Positions 58,806-64,000 of a stretch of DNA of 64,000 nt are shown piece by piece. The number at the start of each line of letters is the position of its first letter. The first letter of the stretch is position 1. The DNA comes from Streptomyces vilmorinianum (lineage in GTDB: Bacteria; Actinomycetota; Actinomycetes; Streptomycetales; Streptomycetaceae), in NCBI RefSeq assembly GCF_005517195.1, contig NZ_CP040244.1:6342001-6406000 (forward strand), written 5' to 3'. The notes below the pieces were generated by a model, which saw nothing but the letters and a program-made list of their open reading frames with translations, made no database searches and was not told where the DNA came from. Both the position numbers and the translations under genes were made by a program.

Positions 58806-60719
58806 ATGGCCCAAGTCGAACGGCAGCAGTGGGACGTGGTCGTGGTCGGCGCGGGGGGCGCCGGGCTGCGCGCGGCGATCGAGGCGCGCGAGCGCGGCGC
58901 CCGTACGGCGGTGATCTGCAAGTCGCTCTTCGGCAAGGCCCACACGGTGATGGCCGAAGGGGGCATTGCCGCGTCCATGGCCAACGTCAACGCCCACGAC
59001 AACTGGCAGGTCCACTTCCGCGACACCATGCGCGGCGGGAAGTTCCTCAACCAGTGGCGGATGGCCGAGCTGCACGCGCGCGAGGCTCCCGAGCGGGTGT
59101 GGGAGCTGGAGGCCTGGGGCGCGCTCTTCGACCGCACGCCGGACGGCCGGATCTCCCAGCGCAACTTCGGCGGTCACGAGTACCCGCGGCTCGCGCACGT
59201 CGGCGACCGGACCGGCCTGGAGCTGATCCGCACGCTCCAGCAGAAGACCGTCGCCCTGCAGCAGGAGGACCACCGCGAGACCGGGGACTACGAGGCCCGG
59301 CTGAAGGTCTTCCAGGAGTGCACGGTCACCCGGGTCCTCAAGGACGACGGCGGCCGGGTCACCGGGGTGTTCTGCTACGAGCGGGAGACCGGCCGCTTCT
59401 TCGTCCTGGAGGCGCCGGCGGTGATCCTGGCGACCGGCGGGATCGGCAAGTCCTTCAAGGTGACCTCCAACTCGTGGGAGTACACCGGCGACGGGCACGC
59501 CCTCGCGCTGCTCGCGGGCGCGCCGCTGGTGAACATGGAGTTCGTGCAGTTCCATCCGACCGGGATGGTCTGGCCGCCGTCCGTGAAGGGGATCCTGGTC
59601 ACCGAATCGGTGCGCGGCGACGGCGGTGTGCTGCGCAACTCCGAGGGCAAGCGGTTCATGTTCGACTACGTCCCCGACGTCTTCAAGGAGAAGTACGCGC
59701 AGACGGAGGAGGAGGGCGACCGCTGGTACGAGGATCCGGAGAACAACCGGCGCCCGCCCGAGCTGCTGCCGCGCGACGAGGTGGCGCGGGCCATCAACGC
59801 CGAGGTGAAGGCTGGGCGGGGCTCGCCGCACGGCGGGGTGTTCCTGGACGTGTCGACGCGGATGCCCGCCGAGGTGATCAAGCGGCGGCTTCCGTCGATG
59901 TACCACCAGTTCAAGGAGCTGGCGGACGTGGACATCACGGCGGAGGCCATGGAGGTCGGGCCGACCTGCCACTACGTGATGGGCGGCGTCGCGGTCGACT
60001 CGGACACGGCGGCGACGGTGGGCGTCCCGGGGCTCTACGCGGCCGGTGAGGTCGCGGGCGGCATGCACGGCTCCAACCGGCTGGGCGGCAACTCGCTCTC
60101 CGACCTGCTGGTCTTCGGGCGGCGGGCGGGGTGGCACGCGGCCGAGTACGCGACCGGCGTCGGCCGGACGGTGGTGGCGGAGGCGGGGATCGAGGCGGAG
60201 GCGGGGATCGAGGCCGCGGCCGCCGAGGCGCTGGCCCCGTTCGGCGCGTCCGGGGAGCCGTCCGCCGAGAACCCGTACACGCTGCACCAGGAGCTCCAGC
60301 AGACGATGAACGACCTCGTCGGCATCATCCGGCGGGAGGGCGAGATGGCCGAGGCCCTGGAGCGGATCGCGGAGCTGCGCGAGCGGGCGCGGCGGGCCGG
60401 GGTCGAGGGGCACCGGCAGTTCAACCCCGGCTGGCACCTGGCGCTCGACCTGCGCAACATGCTCCTGGTGAGCGAGTGCGTGGCCCGGGCGGCGCTGGCG
60501 CGGACCGAGAGCCGCGGCGGGCACACCCGGGAGGACTACCCGTCGATGGACCGGGAGTGGCGGCCGGTGAACCTGCTGTGCCACCTGGTGGACGACGGCG
60601 GTCCGGCCGCGGTCGCCCTGGAGCGGACCCGTACGGAACCCATCCGAGCCGACCTGCTCGCCCTCTTCGAGAAGGAGGAGCTGGGCAAGTACCTGGCCGA
60701 AGAGGAGCTCTACGAATGA
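58806..60719 (+). CDS. sdhA: Succinate dehydrogenase/fumarate reductase flavoprotein subunit
   Basis: A 637-residue flavoprotein. FAD-binding VVVGAGGAGLRAAIEARERG is at the N-terminus, the flavin-linked His is in KAHTVMAEGGIAA (about 50-60), and substrate-site words are THEGR-equivalent region SVRGDGGVLRNSEGKRF, RMPAEVIKRRLPSMYHQF, CHYVMGGVAVDSD and GSNRLGGNSLSDLLVFG. The C-terminal part ends KYLAEEELYE. It oxidises succinate to fumarate at the membrane face. The ATG lies 1 bp after the anchor stop and the TGA overlaps the sdhB ATG, so the three are co-translated. Confidence 0.95.
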   Translation: MAQVERQQWDVVVVGAGGAGLRAAIEARERGARTAVICKSLFGKAHTVMAEGGIAASMANVNAHDNWQVHFRDTMRGGKFLNQWRMAELHAREAPERVWELEAWGALFDRTPDGRISQRNFGGHEYPRLAHVGDRTGLELIRTLQQKTVALQQEDHRETGDYEARLKVFQECTVTRVLKDDGGRVTGVFCYERETGRFFVLEAPAVILATGGIGKSFKVTSNSWEYTGDGHALALLAGAPLVNMEFVQFHPTGMVWPPSVKGILVTESVRGDGGVLRNSEGKRFMFDYVPDVFKEKYAQTEEEGDRWYEDPENNRRPPELLPRDEVARAINAEVKAGRGSPHGGVFLDVSTRMPAEVIKRRLPSMYHQFKELADVDITAEAMEVGPTCHYVMGGVAVDSDTAATVGVPGLYAAGEVAGGMHGSNRLGGNSLSDLLVFGRRAGWHAAEYATGVGRTVVAEAGIEAEAGIEAAAAEALAPFGASGEPSAENPYTLHQELQQTMNDLVGIIRREGEMAEALERIAELRERARRAGVEGHRQFNPGWHLALDLRNMLLVSECVARAALARTESRGGHTREDYPSMDREWRPVNLLCHLVDDGGPAAVALERTRTEPIRADLLALFEKEELGKYLAEEELYE

Positions 60720-61486
60720 GCAGCTATCAGGCCGCCTTCAAGGTGTGGCGCGGCGATACGGGCGGCGGGGACCTGCGGGATTTCACGGTCGAGGTGAACG
60801 ACGGCGAGGTCGTGCTCGACATCATCCACCGGTTGCAGGCCACACAGGCACCGGATCTCGCTGTGCGCTGGAACTGCAAGGCAGGCAAGTGCGGTTCGTG
60901 CTCCGCCGAGATCAACGGCCGTCCGCGCCTGATGTGCATGACCCGGATGTCGGTCTTCGACCGTACGGAGACCATCACCGTCACGCCCCTGCGGGCCTTC
61001 CCCGTGGTGCGCGACCTGGTGACGGACGTGTCCTTCAACTACGCGAAGGCGCGCGAGATCCCGGCCTTCGTGCCGCCGGAGGGGCTCGCTCCGGGCGAGT
61101 ACCGGATGCGGCAGATGGACGTGGAGCGCTCGCAGGAGTTCCGCAAGTGCATCGAGTGCTTCCTGTGCCAGGACACCTGCCATGTGGTGCGGGACCACGA
61201 GGAGAACAAGACGGCGTTCGCCGGGCCCCGCTTCCTGATGCGGGTGGCCGAACTGGACATGCACCCGCTGGACGCCGCCCCGGAGGCGGGCCTCGACCGG
61301 AAGCGGACCGCGCAGGACGAGCACGGGCTCGGGTACTGCAACATCACGAAGTGCTGCACCGAGGTGTGCCCGGAGAACATCAAGATCACCGACAACGCGC
61401 TGATCCCGCTGAAGGAGCGGGCCGTCGACCGGAAGTACGACCCGCTGGTGTGGCTGGGGAACAAGATCCGCAGGCGGGGAGAGTAG
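60716..61486 (+). CDS. sdhB: Succinate dehydrogenase iron-sulfur subunit
   Basis: A 256-residue FeS subunit with three clusters. The [2Fe-2S] Cys set is in RWNCKAGKCGSCSAEIN and LMCMTR; the [4Fe-4S] and [3Fe-4S] sets are in CIECFLCQDTCHVV and NITKCCTEVCPENIKIT. The linker RAFPVVRDLVTDVSFNY is typical for this branch of the family. ATG overlaps the sdhA stop (ATGA). It passes electrons from FAD to the membrane anchor. Confidence 0.95.
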   Translation: MSSYQAAFKVWRGDTGGGDLRDFTVEVNDGEVVLDIIHRLQATQAPDLAVRWNCKAGKCGSCSAEINGRPRLMCMTRMSVFDRTETITVTPLRAFPVVRDLVTDVSFNYAKAREIPAFVPPEGLAPGEYRMRQMDVERSQEFRKCIECFLCQDTCHVVRDHEENKTAFAGPRFLMRVAELDMHPLDAAPEAGLDRKRTAQDEHGLGYCNITKCCTEVCPENIKITDNALIPLKERAVDRKYDPLVWLGNKIRRRGE

Positions 61487-61512
61487 GCCGCGGGTCCCTT
61501 GGGTGGGGTGCC

Positions 61513-61579
61513 TCCTCTGGCCGGGGGTCTCTGGCCGGGTCTCTGGCCGGATCTCTGGCCGGATCTCTGGCGGGGTGCA
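61513..61579. repeat. 12-bp tandem repeat after SDH operon
   Basis: Four to five copies of CTCTGGCCGGAT with variation lie between sdhB and the convergent gene. No other terminator is obvious here. Confidence 0.8.
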
Positions 61580-61591
61580 TTCCGCCCCCGG

Positions 61592-62611
61592 TCAGTGCCA
61601 GCCCTCGCGGTAGGCCGCCCAGTCGCCCTCCTTCGCGGCGAAGTCGACGTAGAGCGCGACGCCGAACCGTTCGCGGTCGGGGTCCGTGCGCCCCAGGCCC
61701 AGCCGGGTGCCGCGGATCGCCGCCGCGACGGTCTCCGCCGAGTCGTGGTGGCCGAGGTCGTCCTCGTGGAAGAACGGCAGGCCCATGAGGAGGTCGGTGT
61801 CCTCCGGCGTGACCTCGAGGGCGAGGCTGGTCTGCTGGGCGACGTAACCGCCGTACAGACTCTCCAGCGGCATCCAGGTGTCGTACGACATGACGGCTAT
61901 CTGGTCGACGCGGCGGGCGACCTGCCCGAAGAACTCCTGCGACCACCACTTCTCGCTGCCGCTGAGCGCGCCGTTCACCGTGTGGGCGGCCGGCAGCGGG
62001 TCGATCTGGTGGGCGGCGACGGAGAGAGGCACCTTGCGGGCCCTCGTCAGCTCGCCCAGGTCGTCGAGCAGGGACAGGTAGTTCCCGTCGTCCGAGAGCA
62101 GGGGCTCCAGGTCGAAGTGGACGCCGTCGAAGCCGGCGTCCAGGATCTGCCGGGCCGAGCCCACGACGGCCGCCCGCGAGACCGCGTTCTCCAGCCGCAG
62201 CCCCTCAGGTCCCTCGGTGGCCAGGATGTCTCCCAGCCACGCGTGCACCCGTATCCCGGGCATCGTCCGGTGCACGCTCTCGATCAGCCACTTCGCGCGG
62301 GGGTAGCGGGCCGCGGGAAGGGTGCCGTCGTGCTCCAGCGGACCGGCGTGGACGTAGAGGTCGCGTATCCCGGTCCCCTTGATCCGGGCGGCGAACGCCG
62401 CGAGGTCGGCGTCCTTCTTCCGCCCGTCCACCCAGGCATGGCCCAGCCAGATGGCGTCCTTGCCGCGGCTCTGCGTCCCCTCGCGCAGGTCGCCCGCGTA
62501 GTTGATCCGCAGCGCGAGGGCGCTGCCTGCCGGAGGCAGGACCAGAAGCAGGACGAGGCCGAGAACGACCCAGCGTCCCCGCCGCCACCAGCCTCGTACA
62601 CGTCCGCCCAC
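61592..62611 (-). CDS. Putative secreted glycosyl hydrolase-like (TIM barrel) protein
   Basis: A 339-residue exported protein. A basic start and helix (RWVVLGLVLLLVLPPAG) act as signal or anchor. The rest resembles the GH18-like/DUF4015 barrel: ALRINYAG, AWLGDILATEGPEGLRLEN, AGFDGVHFDLEPLLSDDG (DxxE with the catalytic Glu position), VPLSVAAHQI and IAVMSYDTWMP are the strand ends of such barrels. FDLEP could hold the acid. The GTG at 62611 has GGGGGG 5 nt upstream; the frame extends to 63961 but without start support. A cell-wall or glycan role is likely but not shown. Confidence 0.78.
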   Translation of the reverse strand: MGGRVRGWWRRGRWVVLGLVLLLVLPPAGSALALRINYAGDLREGTQSRGKDAIWLGHAWVDGRKKDADLAAFAARIKGTGIRDLYVHAGPLEHDGTLPAARYPRAKWLIESVHRTMPGIRVHAWLGDILATEGPEGLRLENAVSRAAVVGSARQILDAGFDGVHFDLEPLLSDDGNYLSLLDDLGELTRARKVPLSVAAHQIDPLPAAHTVNGALSGSEKWWSQEFFGQVARRVDQIAVMSYDTWMPLESLYGGYVAQQTSLALEVTPEDTDLLMGLPFFHEDDLGHHDSAETVAAAIRGTRLGLGRTDPDRERFGVALYVDFAAKEGDWAAYREGWH

Positions 62612-62740
62612 CGGAGCCCCCCAAGATCGTCGTCGTGGTGTGATCGCCACCTTAGATGTGGCTACCGACAGTGACGTCGGGCCCGGCGAAACGGTTTCCG
62701 CCGGGTCGCGAGGGGACAGTACGGGACATAACCTCCCCAT

Positions 62741-64000
62741 GTGACGCGAATAGCCACCCGAGCCCTCCTCGCGGTGCTGGTGGCGGCGTGGTGGCTGGTC
62801 GTGCCCGCCGTTCACGACGCCCGTGCCGACGACCCCGTCGTGCTGTCCCGCGAAGGGCAGATCACCGACACGGTGGACGCGCTGGGTGACCGGCGCAGCG
62901 CGGTCGTCCGGGCCCTCGACCGGCTCTACGACGACCAGAGGGTCCAGCTCTTCGTCGTCTACGTACGGGACTTCTCCGGCCGGCAGGCCCAGAGCTGGGC
63001 CGACGCCACGGCCGACCGCAACGGCCTGGGCGTCAACGACGTCCTGCTCGCGGTGGCCACGCACGACCGGCAGTACGGCTACTCGGCGGACACCGGCTCC
63101 CGCTTCACCCAGGCACAGCTCGACGACGTGGCACAGACCGCGATCGAGCCCGCGCTGCGCCGGAACGACTGGGCCGGAGCCGCGATCGGCGCGGCGAACG
63201 GCTACGACGCCGTGCTCGCCGGTGAGCCCGTGCCCGCACCCACCATCACCCCCGGCGCCGCCGACCCCGGCACCGCGGCCGACGAGGGAAGCCCCGGGTC
63301 GGACCTCATCCTCCCGGTCGTCCTCGTCGGTGTGGCGGGCGCCGTCGCGGCGTACGCCTGGACCAAGCGCCGCCGGCAGAGCCGGCCACCCGTCACGAAG
63401 CCGAAGGGCGAACCGGGCCGGGGCGCGCCTGGCCGGGGCACACCGAAGGAGCCGGCGGAGCTCCCGCTGTCCGATCTGGACGGGCAGGCCCGGCACGCTC
63501 TGGTCGCCACCGACGACGCCGTCCGTACGAGCCAGGAGGAACTCGGCTTCGCGACCGCCCAGTTCGGCGAGGAGGCGGTGCAGCCGTTCACCGAGGCGGT
63601 GGCGTTCGCGAAGGAGGAGCTGACGGCCGCGTTCCGGCTGCGGCAGCAGCTCGACGACGCGTTCCCGGAGGACGACGCGACCCGCCGCTCGATGCTCGAC
63701 GAGATCCTCGGGCGCTGCGCCGAGGCGAACACCCGGCTGGACGCGGAGTCCGAGGACTTCGACCGCCTGCGGGCCCTGGAGCGCAACGCCCCGCAGGCCC
63801 TGACCACCGCCGAGGCCGCGTTCCGCGAACAGACCGGGCGGGTGAGCACGGCGGAGGCGGCGCTGGCCGCGATGCGGGAGCGATACGCCGAGTCGGCGGC
63901 CTCCCCCGTCGCGAGCGCCGTCGAACAGGCCAAGGACCGGCTGGTGTTCGCGACGACCCATCTGAACCAGGCCCGGCAGTCCGTCGACACGGGCGACAAC
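62741..64000 (+). CDS. TPM domain protein, partial
   Basis: The first 420 codons of an exported protein cut by the right edge. The signal peptide TRIATRALLAVLVAAWWLVV ends near ARA (about residue 29). Residues 30-165 are a TPM domain (QITDTVDALGDRRSAVVRAL, VQLFVVYVRDFSG, NDVLLAVATHDRQYGYSA, DWAGAAIGAANGYD). A Pro/Gly linker, a membrane helix (LILPVVLVGVAGAVAAYAW, about 188-206) and a long coiled-coil-rich cytoplasmic part follow, still open at 64000. Relatives are about 600-700 residues. The start GTG has no good RBS. The function of these proteins is unknown; the TPM fold is linked to membrane-complex assembly. Confidence 0.85.
   Translation, partial: MTRIATRALLAVLVAAWWLVVPAVHDARADDPVVLSREGQITDTVDALGDRRSAVVRALDRLYDDQRVQLFVVYVRDFSGRQAQSWADATADRNGLGVNDVLLAVATHDRQYGYSADTGSRFTQAQLDDVAQTAIEPALRRNDWAGAAIGAANGYDAVLAGEPVPAPTITPGAADPGTAADEGSPGSDLILPVVLVGVAGAVAAYAWTKRRRQSRPPVTKPKGEPGRGAPGRGTPKEPAELPLSDLDGQARHALVATDDAVRTSQEELGFATAQFGEEAVQPFTEAVAFAKEELTAAFRLRQQLDDAFPEDDATRRSMLDEILGRCAEANTRLDAESEDFDRLRALERNAPQALTTAEAAFREQTGRVSTAEAALAAMRERYAESAASPVASAVEQAKDRLVFATTHLNQARQSVDTGDN

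Noticed and set aside
61592..63961. 789-residue minus frame extending the glycosyl hydrolase-like gene upstream
   Set aside because: The extra 450 residues are antisense to the TPM-domain gene and lack a start with RBS; the GTG at 62611 is well placed.

Overview
The window is high-GC chromosomal DNA of a Streptomyces or close relative. The evidence is the GC-saturated third codon positions, frequent GTG and TTG starts, mycothiol biosynthesis (mshB), DUF397/XRE regulator pairs, a DivIVA-domain protein, and a core gene order shared with other actinobacteria. All calls were made by reading translations and motifs; no database search was run.

Layout. 1-700 is a degenerate GC-rich repeat array with no gene. 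703-9183 holds a PHP phosphoesterase, DUF6758, a suppressor-of-fused-like protein, a CorA magnesium channel, a lipoprotein, an MgtE-N/CBS protein coupled to a DUF1003 membrane protein, and an Mrp/NBP35 ATPase. 9338-14824 holds the envelope-stress cluster: ECF sigma factor, zinc-binding anti-sigma factor, HtrA-type protease and TatB on the minus strand, with an O-methyltransferase divergent. This order matches mycobacterial sigE-rseA-htrA-tatB. 14960-25512 is housekeeping: DUF3117, enoyl-CoA hydratase, DNA-3-methyladenine glycosylase, DivIVA-domain protein, FolP, LOG-family protein, dapE, dapC, ferredoxin, GNAT and a SirB1-like protein. DapC and DapE are consecutive enzymes of succinylase-branch lysine/diaminopimelate synthesis.

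25640-31632 is an accessory island. It holds a DUF1877-like protein, a broken IS5 transposase, a transmembrane Ser/Thr kinase, a DUF397/XRE regulator pair, a small SH3-like protein, a winged-helix protein, and a ribbon-helix-helix/PIN toxin-antitoxin pair behind a near-perfect palindrome. 31695-37814 returns to conserved genes: a peptidoglycan-binding-domain membrane protein, DUF6113, mshB and an S9 peptidase.

39298-51024 carries two complete five-gene oligopeptide ABC operons in tandem, both on the minus strand: lipoprotein, two permeases, two ATPases. Position next to typA suggests the bldK-type oligopeptide importer region. A complete IS5-family element with perfect 19-bp terminal repeats, a likely TAA target duplication and an extra passenger gene lies 165 bp upstream of the promoter-proximal operon, between it and typA. 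After typA comes a very large substrate-binding lipoprotein with a ~185-residue low-complexity insertion. Next is a succinate dehydrogenase operon of the type with a five-helix anchor, flavoprotein and FeS subunits. The window ends with a GH-like secreted protein and a TPM-domain protein cut off by the right edge.

Most interesting observations: the passenger-carrying IS5 element in the oligopeptide operon's upstream region, the toxin-antitoxin operator overlapping a possible alternative start, a structured dispersed repeat present in two copies with the hairpin preserved, a possible ATT start codon, and the repeat array at the left edge.
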